Shown one piece after another: positions 1 to 13,100 of a stretch of DNA of 64,000 bases. Position 1 is the stretch's first letter. Every line of letters begins with the position of its first letter. The notes beneath the pieces are model-generated. The model was not told the DNA's origin, searched no databases, and saw nothing but the letters and a program-made list of their open reading frames with translations. This DNA comes from Lucifuga dentata (lineage: Eukaryota; Chordata; Actinopteri; Ophidiiformes; Bythitidae), in the NCBI GenBank assembly GCA_014773175.1, contig VXCM01005878.1, positions 27,501 to 91,500 of the forward strand, written 5' to 3'. A program made the translations under genes and the position numbers.

Positions 1-743
1 CAGTTACACTGTCTCTCACTCCTCCTTTTATGTTACACTCTCCTTCTTGGCTTCTCCTGAGGGTGTTTGGTAGTTTTACGCCTGTTTAAACAAAGATAGA
101 ACCCCTGGAGGTGTGTGTGTGTGTGTGTGTGTGTCTGTCTGTGTGGGTGCTGATGCATGTCTTCATGCTATTGGCTGTGTGTGTAAGAATTGGGGTGTAA
201 GGCAGAAGGCAGAAAGAAAGTCTGTCAGAGCTAAATCTGTTGGGGGTTAGGGTAGTGTATATTATTCTTATATTGGTGTGTGTGTGTATATATATACAGT
301 ATATACATATATATATATATGTACTGTATATATATATAAATTTAAATAAACTAAACCATCATCAAATGACCAAATATGGAGTTTAGGGTACGTAAAATGA
401 AACATAACCGGAAAAGAATGATTTTAGTTGATTTTCAATTTTTTCATTTTCCATTTTCTGTCCTTAGATTGACAATTCATGGGTTTTGGAAGGTAATTTC
501 TGGTCGACACTTTTGTAAATTACAGGTCATTTAATTTAATGAACAATAACTCAGACATGTTTTTGCATTTTTAAGGTGGAGAGTGGCAGGACTGACTAGG
601 GTGGGGGTGTAAATATAAACACGGAGAATCCCAAGAAGAAAAACAACACACTCGTGTGATGTATGTGTATATGAGTGACTTAAAAAGTCAGCAACCAAGT
701 GGAATGACAGCAGCTAAAGAAAAACAAAGCCTGATGGGTAATT

Positions 744-1106
744 ATGGGTGCTGTCAGTGCTGCAGCATCAGAGGCACACAGCTTGGATGACATTAAAAAG
801 AAATGGTTTGACTTGAACTTAGAATTTAAAACAGATACAAACAGAAATGAGAGCAGTTTACGAGCTGCAGATGGAGAAGAGCACCAGGCTAATGACATGA
901 TCGACTGCGCTGTCAGAAGAGTCGGACACCAATTTCATTCAAGCAGCATCTTCATCAGATGGGAGATCAAACTCAGACCTCAGGTTATAAAACAATGCAG
1001 ATCTTTACTGCTGGTTAAGACAGGAGCATCTAGCCACATTTTAGCACACACGTCACACTTTGTGGTGGAGTTAGTGCACACTGGACAGTTATATGATTTC
1101 TTCTGA
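744..1106 (+). pseudogene. SANT/Myb-like domain relic (possible Harbinger-type accessory protein)
   Basis: A 120-codon open frame whose N-terminal part contains SLDDIKKKWFDLNLEFKTDT. This resembles the third helix of Myb/SANT-like domains of PIF/Harbinger transposon accessory proteins (consensus like VKKKWSDLK). The remainder has no recognisable domain and no splice context. Probably a decayed transposon fragment; chance resemblance remains possible. Confidence 0.35.
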
Positions 1107-2324
1107 AGGATTCTCCATCACCTCAATAGGGCATAACATCTGTACGATAAGGCTTCTTCAGTCATACAGTTGTTTTCATATTTAGTTTGTTTAGATCATT
1201 TGTTTTGGACCCTTGATTGTTTCTCCCCGAGTTTGGTTCATTTGGGAAGGTCTGAGCACACCAATCACGCTTGGATCCACACACAATCAATCCCAAATGA
1301 GCTCTGGAGTGGTTTGTTTGTGGTGTGAACATGTTCTGAGCTAAATACACAAAGTGATCTATATTGATAGCAGCAGACGGCTTGTTGCATGTTAAGTATG
1401 CTACAGCTTTTCAAACAGATCTTATGAAAATGTTGTCACATATCAAGCTTACCAAACATGTTCAGATTAACATGTTGAAGGGAAGGATGGGGTTGGATGT
1501 GCTCAGTATGCATTCCTTTCCCCTTCTCTCCATTCAGCTGACAAAAAGCAGCTCATCCTCTTACATAATGTGTAGCTCTATGTAGTTTTCCAGATTCTGT
1601 CTTGAAGTGCATTCAAAGCTTCATTCTTCTGGGCTGGTTTTGTTTAGTATATGGCCCAAATGATGACTACAAATAGGAAAGTGTCCCAGCTCTTCTTTGT
1701 TTCATGTTTTATTTAGTCATCCAAACATAGTAAAATTCTTCTGGTTTTGATTTTGTAATTCTTACATGGCTTTTGATTCATTTGTAAATTTTTCTGTGTG
1801 AAACAACACCAAATCAAGGGGTACCTGCAACCTTGATTTGGAACCAAGCAAATGAACTGCAGGTCTGAAAACACCCTTAAACTGCTGATCTGCAGCACCA
1901 GGAGGGTTGCAGTCCCCTGCTTGCAAGCATAAAACCACATTTATGTTCAGATCAGTGATTAATTGAATGTTCATGGAGTGTTACTGCTTGAAGTTAAAAT
2001 GCAAAAAGTCTCTTGGAAGTGGTGCTTCAATACACATGTGTATGTTGTGTTCCTCTTACAATGTTGTGCAGTTGTCAGACATGGAAATTTCTAATAACAG
2101 GTCCTAATATGGTTATTATCAGTAGCCTACTTAATTATGCTGCAGTTTGTAATCATTATTGTTATTGTGAGAAAACTAAATAACAAACTCAGGGGAGAAA
2201 TCTGAAATCTTTGTGGACACATAATCTTATGACAAAACATGACCATGTATACATTTTCTGAATAAAGCCCTATAAGAGTAATGTAACGTTAAAAAAGGTA
2301 GTTGAAAGAGAATGACATGCTTAA

Positions 2325-2359
<35 letters not shown>

Positions 2360-2374
2360 ANATGACATGCTTAA

Positions 2375-2411
<37 letters not shown>

Positions 2412-2549
2412 AGAATGATTTTCTCCTCATATTTTCTTAGTAATTCTGTCTGTGGTTGTCTATTGAGAGATGAAAGAATTATAATTAGGTTATAAATTCT
2501 TTATTAAAGCATTAATAAAGAATTTATGACGTGAAATGCACACGCACAT

Positions 2550-2596
<47 letters not shown>

Positions 2597-2948
2597 TGTA
2601 GCCTTTGATTGTATGTGGTGGCCTTTGTAGTTTTTCCAGGATTGACAGTAATTGAACTCATTCCAGCAACATTAAAGGAGTAAAACTTCCAATCACAAGT
2701 TTTTTTGAACTGACATGACAGGACAAAACAAATTGTTCCAACGCCTCCAATGTGAGATGACAGGAGCCCCCCACCCTCTNCTCTCCCCACCCCACCCAGT
2801 CCACCCCTCCCAAACTCCCATCCACTTAGACATAACCACGCATACATGCAATTTTGATGTGAGCCTCCCTCGCTTGGCGAATACTTAGCATTATTCAGAC
2901 CTTCACAGAGCTTTTTAGACCAAAGTCTGGCAGCATGCAGGTTTCCTA

Positions 2949-4571
2949 CAGTATCAGTCAGAAGTAAGTACTCCCCTGTCTATTAGGAAGAAAAACAGAG
3001 GCAATGTCTAGGTTGCATAGCCTTTGGATCTGTTGAGCCTTTATTGTAGCACATTTAACAATAACTGAAATTTGGAAAATACTTCAAACAGAAGAAAGAT
3101 TAACTAATATTCTACATAAAATAGTTTCACAAGTAAGTACACCTCTAGTTAAAACAAAGCAGTATGTGTCAGTAGATGAAACACCTTTGCTACCGATACT
3201 TCTGTTTTAACACCACATCACCTGTGACCTTTTCATGCAATACACACAATGACATTTGTGCAAGACACATTTTGTCTGAAGCCACATAGTAAAAATGGCT
3301 CCACGTAGAAGAGAACTGTCAGAAGGTTTGAAAAAGCGAATCATTGAATTGCATAAAGCAAAGCTGGGTACAAAACCATTGCTAAAACTTTGCTAATAAG
3401 CAAAAATCCTGTGGTGAAGGTCATCCAAAGGTTTAAAAGCACGGTACAGAGGTCACCAAACAGCAACCAAGTGCAGCACTCAGAGACTGTCTCAGAGAGC
3501 TGTTGGCCATGTTACTAAGCTAGGACAGATGCATGAAGCTGCATCAGAGTTCATTGGAGCTGTGTTTCACAGTCTACAATCAGGAGAACACTGGACAGAT
3601 CAGAGCTCCATGGACAGCCACCTCATCCAAAGCCATTACTCAAGCAGCAACACGAGGAAGGCAGACTTAAGTTTGCTGTGCTACACAAGGACAAAGCCTA
3701 AACCTTCTGGGACTCAGTACTTTGGTCAGATGAGACCAAAATAAACTGGTTTGGCTTTGATGGTGTGCAGAGTGTTTGGAGGTGTCCAGGAGAAGAGTAC
3801 AAAGAAGAGCTTGGTGCCACTGTTAAGCATGGAGGCTGTAGCCTCATGTTATGGGGTTGCATGAGCTCATCAGGGGTGGAGAGCTGCAGTTCATCAATGG
3901 AAACATGAATGCCGACAGTTTTTGTCAAATACTGGAAGAGAAGATGCTCCCTTCTCTGAGTAGGCTGAGATGGGGCTCAAGATTTCAGCACAACAGTGAC
4001 CTTAACACCATGCCAAGAAGACTTAGGACTTTTTAAACAGAAAGAAGGTGAAGGTACATGACTGGCCCATAATGTCTCCAGAGTTTAATCCAATAGAACA
4101 CCTCTGGAATGTGCTCAAACCGGGAAGTGGAGCAACAGCAGCCATCCAACCTTTGAAACCTGACATAAATCATAACAAGAGTGGGCTAACATCTCTCAGA
4201 GCTCCTCTGCTGATTTAGTTCTTTCAATGCCAAGACGTGTAGAAGCTGTGCTGGCAAACAATGGTGGATTTACAAAATATTAACATTTTTAGTAAAGGGT
4301 GTACTTACTTGTACAGTATGTTATGTATAAGATTACTTAATAAAAATTCTGTTTGAAGTATTTTCCAAATTTCAGTTATTGTTAAATGTGCTGCAATAAA
4401 GGCTTAACAGATCCAAATGGCTATCCAACCTAGANCAGTTATTGTTAAATGTGCTGCAATAAAGGCTTAACAGATCCAAATGGCTATCCAACCTAGACAT
4501 TGCCTACAGAAAACAGAAACTCTGTTTTTCTTCCTAATAGACAGGAGTGTACTTACTTCTGACTGATACTG
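2949..4571 (+). mobile_element. Tc1/mariner-like transposon, degenerate, with long terminal inverted repeats
   Basis: The ends are inverted copies: CAGTATCAGTCAGAAGTAAG at 2949 and its reverse complement ending at 4571. The similarity runs inward for roughly 160 bases or more. TA precedes the left end; the right flank is CA, so one target-site copy may have mutated. The interior encodes broken Tc1 transposase: MAPRRRELSEGLKKRIIELH at 3295 (start of the paired-like helix-turn-helix), and MSPEFNPIEHLWNVLK near 4070 (end of the catalytic domain). There are multiple stops and frameshifts. An N at 4435 between duplicated 60-base copies lengthens the right repeat artificially. Confidence 0.88.
3295..4130 (+). 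pseudogene. Tc1-like transposase pseudogene
   Basis: Translation in shifting frames gives the N-terminal DNA-binding segment (ELSEGLKKRIIELHKAKLG), a mid-region beginning with the family's tryptophan-rich stretch, and the C-terminal PEFNPIEHLWN motif. In-frame stops and indels remove any full-length product. Confidence 0.8.
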
Positions 4572-4574
4572 CAG

Positions 4575-4630
<56 letters not shown>

Positions 4631-4639
4631 AGAGTTTTN

Positions 4640-4702
<63 letters not shown>

Positions 4703-5709
4703 AGTTTTTCAATGATGATTATCTGTTAAACAGGACTGGTAGTTCAGATTATTGACAGAAGCAATTAAGTATTTTTGAACAGAATAAAAGTCTATAATTC
4801 TGAAAAGTGGTTGTTTATTTGCTCAAAAGGTAATGTAGCAGCTGTGCAGTTTTATCACTCTGGACCCTATTACAGTGTTTTTTACACCTACAGTATGAAG
4901 ACCAAAATACATAATTTATGTAAAAAAAAAAAACAACAACAACAACAACAACAAAAAAACTGTTTTTGTTTTCTTTCGTTCCCTCACAGAAGATGACATT
5001 GTGGTGACAGAATGTTTTTGATCTTTTTGACATCACAGGCTGCTCACCACAACCTGTACTCATCCGCCTGTCTTTGCCTCTGTTCCTCCATCTCATGCAT
5101 CATTTCCCCAGGTTTCACCCAAATCTGTGACAGGCAGACATATAAACATTTTATGCACCAATTTGGAGAAAACCTATACAGTTTGCCTGTTTTAGTAACT
5201 TTGGTATAGATGAAGTACATGTCTACATCTCCAGTGGGTTTATGGTGGTGCTATGAGGCAGAGTGGAGTCATATCAGATCCACAATCCCTGTTAAGAAGC
5301 TGCTGTTAAGTCTTAATGCTTTACTGTTGTCTGAAAATGCGCCTTTCTTCTCATTTATTCAGTTAAGATAGCAAGCTAGTATCCCTGTAGGCACTGTTTT
5401 GTCATACTGGCTCCTCTCCACTATGGTGTTTTTTCAACTGCTGATGAATCCTTCCCTTTGGAGTTTGATTCCACACGAGGTCTCCACAGCTGTGGAAAGC
5501 ATGTGTTATTAAAATGGGATATAAACAAACAGGTAAAGTGTAGGATGCATTTAATTACGATCATAAGCAGAAAACAAGCTGCTTATAGACGGCTGTTGTA
5601 GCATGTACTGTTTTCCTGCTAATACATAATATCCCCAAAGCAATGAGCATATGCTCTAAAAAATGTCTGCAGGTTTCCTCCAATAGACCTGCAGTATGGA
5701 TGAAACTCA

Positions 5710-5821
5710 TCCATCCAGCCACTTTATGCACCCTATGCAGGGTACCTGGGGACTGGAGTCAATCCCAGCATCAATTGTGTGAGAGGCAGGGTACATCCTG
5801 GACAGGTCATTAGTCAGTCAC

Positions 5822-5855
<34 letters not shown>

Positions 5856-6060
5856 TGACCAATTTAGAGTTTATGCTTCATGTAACTGGAGCCTACAAGT
5901 AAACTCAGTCAGACGCAAAGACAATCTGCAAACTCCACACAGGAAGTCAGATGTAATCCCAGAACCTTCTTTCTGTGCTACCCAAACCACCGCACCACCC
6001 AGTCAGGTGATCTGGAAACCCTAAATTGCCCGTAGGTGTGAGTGTGAATGATTTTGTCTG
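5710..6060. repeat. Teleost dispersed repeat fragments
   Basis: Phrases such as GGCAGGGTACATCCTGGACA and GCAAACTCCACACAGGAAG are typical of a very common fish interspersed repeat. A short second piece in the opposite orientation (AAATTGCCCGTAGGTGTGAG) begins at 6023. A CA microsatellite is embedded at 5823-5852. Recognised from memory of the family; exact class not assigned. Confidence 0.6.
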
Positions 6061-6308
6061 TGTGTGTCAGGATTTATTTTATTTTCTCCCAGAGGAGGAC
6101 AGCCAAGGAGAAGGGAGAGAAGCAGGGAGAAAACCAGAAAGAACCTGTGTGAGGCCGTTGGAGAAACACAGAATAATTCATAAGATTTATTTTCTTGTAC
6201 TGTTTTGTCCGTGTGGTGTGTGTTTAGGATGCGAGAAGCGTTCACCAGCCGGCTCTGCAGATGCAGATGTTCTGCTAGACTGACTCTCATCCCCTGAGAG
6301 AGAGACTT

Positions 6309-6339
<31 letters not shown>

Positions 6340-6340
6340 N

Positions 6341-6390
<50 letters not shown>

Positions 6391-7543
6391 GAAAAAGAAA
6401 GAGAGATCTGAGCTCAGCTAAGTGCCCCACCACTGTTTGTTTAAATTTTCTTTCCCCATTATCCTCTTTCCTCTAAAAATCATCCTTCCTGCTCTCTCTC
6501 TTCCTCTCTCTCTATCTCTCTCTCTCTCTGCACGCCCCACCATCCCTCTCTCCCTGTTGTCACTAACCAATGCTGCCTCTTCCTAATAAGGTGCAAATTG
6601 TGTGGAGGCCTCTAAGATCTTACCACATCTACAGTCACGCTGCTTTCACACTTCTTAGCATCTTTATTTATGTGCATATGTGTGTATTAGGCTATACACA
6701 CACACACACACACACACACCNTTAGCATCTTTATTTATGTGCATATGTGTGTATTAGGCTATACACACACACACACACACACACACCTTCAGCACAAATA
6801 CAACCTGACATCATGCTTAGAGCACTATTTTCAAGAAGCATTATATATTACACTGTTTACATGTACTGTATTCATTCATAATTTATTTATGGTCCACTGA
6901 TAAAACCTCTTCCAACTGTGAGTGTGCCCCCCCCCCCNCCCACCACTCCACCCCCACCCCACACCTACAACCACTTCAGAAAAACTGGCATGGAAAGCTC
7001 TGAATGTTATTGTAATTTGGTGTATTTTGATTTGATTTGATTTTTAAACACACTGCTTTACCACAAAATGCATTCTGTCCTTTGCCATCTTTATTTATGC
7101 TTTATGGCAAAGTTGATGGATGTCTATGATAAAAAGTGAATATGAATGAAGTGTGTGTGTGTGTGTGTGTGTGTTTCAGTGTTTTTACCTCCTGTCAGCT
7201 TTATGATGAATAGGTGGTACAACAAACTTCATTTCCCATGAGGTACTGTAGTGGCTGTTTATTACAACTGCAGATTTAAATCAAATTATTCCGTAGTCGT
7301 GTGAACATCATCTGTCTCTTATCACTTTATATGTTCTTTTCTCTCCCGCTGTCTTATCTGACAGCCTGAATACTAATATTGAGGAAGTTACAATTATTTT
7401 CTGCATATATCTATTTTCTGCAAGGGGCAGCCCCCTAACACACACACACACGTGCGCACGCACACACACACACTTGTTTACCACTGTTAGTTCAGTAATT
7501 GACAGATCCAAGACAACAGGCAATGTTCACTTTGTGTTATGTT

Positions 7544-7584
<41 letters not shown>

Positions 7585-7888
7585 AAACTATCGCTGAGCT
7601 GACTTTGAAATAAACCAGCCATCTCTCTCTTTTAAAATCTCCCTTCTTTATCCAGAAAGCTTACCTTTTTGAGTAATCAGTTGCTTAAATTTGTCTATTA
7701 AATCATGCAGACCACCCCGATGCATTGTGGGAAGTTTACAGAAGAGTTACAGCTTATCCGATGCTCATTTACGATGAAGCTAAACATAGCGTGTGTATTC
7801 AAGTTGTTTCTCGTAAATCTGTGTGGGAAGAGTTTTGACACAGTTTTGTTACTTGTGTTTGAAAATGTTTGTGTGATGAGATCTGACA

Positions 7889-7939
<51 letters not shown>

Positions 7940-8089
7940 TAGTATATGAACTTAATATACTGTATTAAATATCTTGAAAAAATGGGACATTTAGGCAACT
8001 TTTACTTCCTGTGCAGATAAAAATTAACAATTTTTCATGGAACAGAAGCACTGAATTATGGGTAAATATAAACTATAGAGGCCAAGAGT

Positions 8090-8711
8090 AATGCTGCGTT
8101 CGACAGACCTCTGAACTCAGATTTTTCCGACTCCTACTTGGAAAAATGTGTTGGAACGGCGCCTGAAGTTGGAGCTCCGACTGGGAAACTCGTACCAAAA
8201 TTCTCTCTCCTGACTTCACAAGTATGATGTCACTCAACATGGCAGCACCCATGGAAGTGAGTTTCATGAATGGAAATGATCAGCTAACAGGCAAATAAAG
8301 TATATTTTCCTACGTGACATTAAAATAAAAAAGGTCAAAATATATCACCAAGTTAACTATCTAGAGTGTATAATAACTGTTTGTCTTTGATACGTGTAAA
8401 TAATTTCAGAATATTGCTTACCTGCACAAATGTTTAATACCCACTGTGATTAATATAAGTATATAAGTAAAACAACACAACCAAACAGTCCTATAGCATA
8501 GCATTATTACTAAGTTTATTTAATTTTACAGTATTTATTGGTGTTCAGCTATGCTTTTTTGTTTACATTTNATTACTAAGTTTATTTAATTTTACAGTAT
8601 TTATTGGTGTTCAGCTATGCTTTTTTGTTTACATTTGTCTGGAACGGTTGTTGGAAGTTGGAACCTCCAATTTGGAAAAATCCAACTTCCGAGGTCTGTT
8701 GAATGCAGCAT
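8090..8711. mobile_element. MITE-like element with imperfect terminal inverted repeats
   Basis: Left end ATGCTGCGTTCGACAGACCT and right end (reverse complement) ATGCTGCATTCAACAGACCT match for about 40 bases with few mismatches. No coding capacity. Target-site duplications are unclear; ends resemble hAT-derived elements. A seam N at 8571 lies between 63-65-base duplicated copies, so the true element is shorter. Confidence 0.65.
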
Positions 8712-9049
8712 ATGAGTGTCAGACTCCTCCGTGTTACTACTTTTAAACACAGCTATTAAATAAAAAGACTTTTTTTTATAACAGTAAACTTTTCCATCCA
8801 TTGCTTCATTTTTCACTCAATATCCTGAGATGGCAACTATAAGCAGTTCATACCAAGTTTTTTTTTCCTCCTCTCCTCTCCTCTCCTCTCCTCTCTCCCC
8901 TAATTCTGCATTAAGCAGCGCAGCTTTTCAGGCATCATGGATATGTATGAATTTCAGAACATATGATGAAAGGTAACATTGGTTCCTGAAGCACATTTAA
9001 AAAATAATCTCTTTCCTCTTTTTTTTCTCTCCTTTCTTAATGCCTGTAG

Positions 9050-9117
9050 GTGACATGTAATTGTTTTACTATCAGTGATGGAGAGCTCCAAGAACTGGGA
9101 GTTGGGCTATATCCAAG
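9050..9117 (+). CDS. smyd3: SMYD3 exon (SET domain, before NH motif)
   Basis: Flanked by a pyrimidine-rich acceptor ending tgcctgtag and donor gtaact. Reads VTCNCFTISDGELQELGVG then LYPS, aligning with the human SMYD3 segment that carries the SAM-site Phe (CNSFTIC). Starts in phase 0 and ends two bases into a Ser codon completed by the next exon. It is too short to stand out as an open frame. Confidence 0.9.
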
Positions 9118-9121
9118 GTAA

Positions 9122-9191
<70 letters not shown>

Positions 9192-9550
9192 TCATTAGTT
9201 TCTAGTCTAGCCTGTAATCTTTGATGCATGGTATCTCTCACACACTCTCTAAAAAAGCAACAGAATTTAAATGTGGCTGATTAGCTGCCACATCACCAAC
9301 CAGCCCCACCCATCCCTCTGCCACTCACTTTCGAAGCCCTCCCCACTCGCTTTGCTATCCACCTGACACTTCTTTGAAGGAGCAAGAAGAAAGTTAGAAC
9401 AGAGAAGGTGAATTGTTGTTGAGCTGAAATGCTTGAAAATGAATGTTGACTGAATATTTTAATGCTGTTTGGGAGGAAAAAATGGGGAAAGATGAAGTAT
9501 GAGACGTGATTCTAACTGAGCTGTGATTCTTGTCTGGCATTGAGCAGTAA

Positions 9551-9587
<37 letters not shown>

Positions 9588-10006
9588 GTACACACACACA
9601 CAAGCACGCACAGTATGTGCTGTAATCCCTGTATCGAGTCCTGGGTGAATGGGGTGGGATTTGGCCTGTCACTGCACATGTTGTTAGTGTTGCTACACAA
9701 AAACCCACACTCACATTAACATGCAAGCACACACACACACACACACACACACCAGGTATCCTAGCCAGTATATCTGGCCAATGTTGACATGTCAGATGGT
9801 CACAGTGCCCAATCAAACCAGATTGTGTTTTTGTGTGTGTGTATGTGTGTGTGTGTGTGAGTGAGATTTGTGCTGTAACTCATCCATAAATGATAAACCC
9901 GTTCATTGGATGGTCCCTTGCCTATTCATATTTTAGGTTGCCTAGCAACATTTGGTTTGCGGACAGGGGGATTACTACACCTCTGTTCACCCATCACTCA
10001 ATGTGT

Positions 10007-10040
<34 letters not shown>

Positions 10041-10068
10041 TCCTTCCTCTATATGACTGCTNATGTGT

Positions 10069-10102
<34 letters not shown>

Positions 10103-13100
10103 TCCTTCCTCTATATGACTGCTAATTGTCTTATTGAACTCCACAGGAAAATATTCAGGGGATAGGGCCTCAGAGCTCTTTATCAGCATGTTTACTAACG
10201 TAAAACTTTGTTCACTTGTATTCTGCCTCAGCCGTGGCCTTCATATCACCACGGAAAAACATGTAGCCACAGAAAAATTCTCTCAGATGTCTGCTGAAAT
10301 GAAACAGGAAGGACAGATGAGCTGGCAGCATGCTACAAACACTTCAGCATTGTTTATGAGTTGCACATCCTTCAAAGGCATAATGCTGTGAAAGTGTTTC
10401 AGGGATTTTTTAAAAGAGACAAAAAAAAAAAAAAAATNAAAAAAAAAAAAAAAATCTGTTAAAATGCTGGTTTGTGGACCTGAAATTCCAGAAAATATGA
10501 CATACCTGCAGTCAAAGCGGCCAGCTGCGGAGGGTCATTTCCTCAAATGACCCTCCGCAGTCCCTCTCGAGGTCGTGCACCACTCAAAATTTGAAATAAT
10601 GTGGAAAGCATTCTAGGATTGGTCGCTAAGGATGCAGCAGGCCTTAAAGTTATCTCAAAATGTAAAGGTGCATTCACGCGTTGATGGCGTGCGGTAGACG
10701 GAAATCCAGATGTTCCGTTCTTTTCAGTGAGAGAACGATGGAAAACTCCGCCACCGCTAGTAGTGAAAGCGGCACACTGCGCGGCCAGATGGAACGTGCC
10801 ATCAAAAGTTAAAATTTTTCAACTTTCTCCGCTTACCACAGCGGCAAAGACAAACCGGGTGTTGATATTCTTGGGTCAAAGATGGACAGTGGAGTTGCTG
10901 ACAGTCTGAAATATGTTCTGAATCTCTCTTCATACATCCTCAGTTCTTGAATTTAGCCAATGGATTTTTTTCCAGCAATTTGCGCTCCTGTAAAACGGGA
11001 CGAACCCACATGCATGTGTGTGTCTGCCTTTTCTGTTGGTTCTTTAAACGAGCGTATAAAATGGCTAGAACCAGAGCTTTCCTTGTTTTATAAAACATTG
11101 CGCAAAATTATAAAACGCTATTGCACCCTCCAATATTAATTCCCTATTGCATCCCGACAATATTGATTCACTATTGCCAATTGCCGTGGCAACGGTTCTG
11201 TGTCTACTGTTGTTGCCTGCCGTCTGGTGCTGCGTTCCGCTGCCGTCGGTTGTTGGGCGGTTTTTCTACCGTCAACATGTGAATGCAGCATAAATGTTCT
11301 TCAGCATCAAAGTGGTAATTTTTTGAAGACATTGAATATAAATACATTAGGCCATTTTCCGCTGCCACAATACCAAACCTTTAGTACTTCTTTGGTACTT
11401 AAAACATGAACTACAGCAGTTTCCATTGGCTATGGTTACTGTTGTGGTTTCATAAATTCAGTATGTGAACAGTTTTCTACTTTCTTTTAACTAGATAGTT
11501 AAGATTCAAAGCTGTAAGGCCATCTAAATTTAAATTTGAAAAGACTCGTTTGCGTATAGATGAAATTAACAGTTAACAGGGATGTATTTCTGTACTAGAT
11601 CATGAAAATCTTTAGGTATAAAGAGTAATGCATGCAGAATCTGTCTCCAATATGGCAGGTCACTTCATAAGATGACACGTAAGTGTGTATGTGTATGTGT
11701 GTCTGTGTCTGTGTGAAATATGTCTGAGTGAACCTTTCAGTGAATTATGAATATATAAAAGGAAACTTTGAAAGGGAGATGCAGAAAAACTGAGAGTTAG
11801 AGGTCAGAATACAGAGACATGGAGGAAGACAAAGAGAGTCTTACAGTATAAAACAACAAACAACTTGAATCAGTCCAGCTTCAGCTGATGGTTTTCTGGC
11901 ATAAGCTCCATAGTTACTGAAACACACATGTTCGCCATCAAGATCAGACACATAAACAGCTTTCCAAGACAAAACACTAAACAAAAGAATGAAGCATTTA
12001 TTAACTAATTTAATCAGATAAAAGTTTTGCAGTATATTCATTTAAAAATTCATTTAAGAAAAACATTCATAAAAAAAAAATTAGGCCATTTTATTCCATT
12101 ATTCCTCGTATGATGATGAGTGAAGCTGCAACATTAACCAGCGTGACACGTCTGCACAAAAGCATGGAATACACCAAGAGACACACACTGAGAAATGAAG
12201 ACACACAAGTTTTGACCCCTATTCTCATTAAAATTTAATCAATTTAATTTATAGTCAATAGAGCCATCTTGTCTGCACACCCACACTATTCTCTATTCTT
12301 GCATTTACAGTAACAGTTAGCTTCCCTCGGCATCAGCCAATATTGTTAATGTGAGATGTGGTTTAGTCCAATTAATGTAATTAGTATGTTAATGAGCTGC
12401 TCACCATCAGATAAAAGCTTTGTTTGGAGGGCTTGATTTCTAGTTGATATTCAACCCTCAACTTCTCCACTGTAGTACAATTCCACAGGGTGATGCTGAT
12501 GCACACACACACACACATACCCACGAGGTCCTTATCTGTTGCATTCATTGTTTTTCTCTATGAATATGACAAATGAGAGCAGTAGTAATGAGCATGCCAT
12601 AAAAATACACAAACCTCTTTAGTATTTTTTACCAGCCATGTGTGCAGTGACAGTAAGTGTCTTTTTTATATGTCAGGGAGGCTCGTCAATTATTTTTTTA
12701 ATTACCAACACAAAGAGTGGCATCCCACACAGGAAATATGTGCATCATACACACCACCTATTAAAATTCACTTTCATGAGTTCATCATTTCTTAAAAATC
12801 CCATTCCATTTGCGTTATTACATGTTTTTTCATGCTGTACCATTAGGCAAAAATAAAGAGTTTTATTTAATTTTGAACAATCCTGCCTCTCTCCTCTCAC
12901 ATTAAAAGCAACATTTTGTCTCCCTCACTAATATTCCCTTTAGTTTACACTTTCTAAACGACTCTTGTGTGTGTGTGTGTGTGTGTTACGGTACTATCTT
13001 TGTAAATGACTTCAGCGGGAAAAAATCATACTGACAAACCAAATGCTCATTAGGATTTTAATTCAACCACACATATAAGTTTGAAACATAAATGAAAGCT

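Larger units (their letters stand above)
1..9049. other. SMYD3 intron and flanking DNA upstream of first visible exon
   Basis: No SMYD3 MYND or early SET exon could be found here. The stretch holds microsatellites, a SANT-like relic, a Tc1-like element, a teleost dispersed repeat and a MITE-like element, listed separately. The rest shows no coding or RNA signal I can support. Confidence 0.6.

Noticed and set aside
11340..11420. Possible hAT-type MITE end (repeated GGTACTT-like words)
   Set aside because: No opposite end or target duplication could be located.
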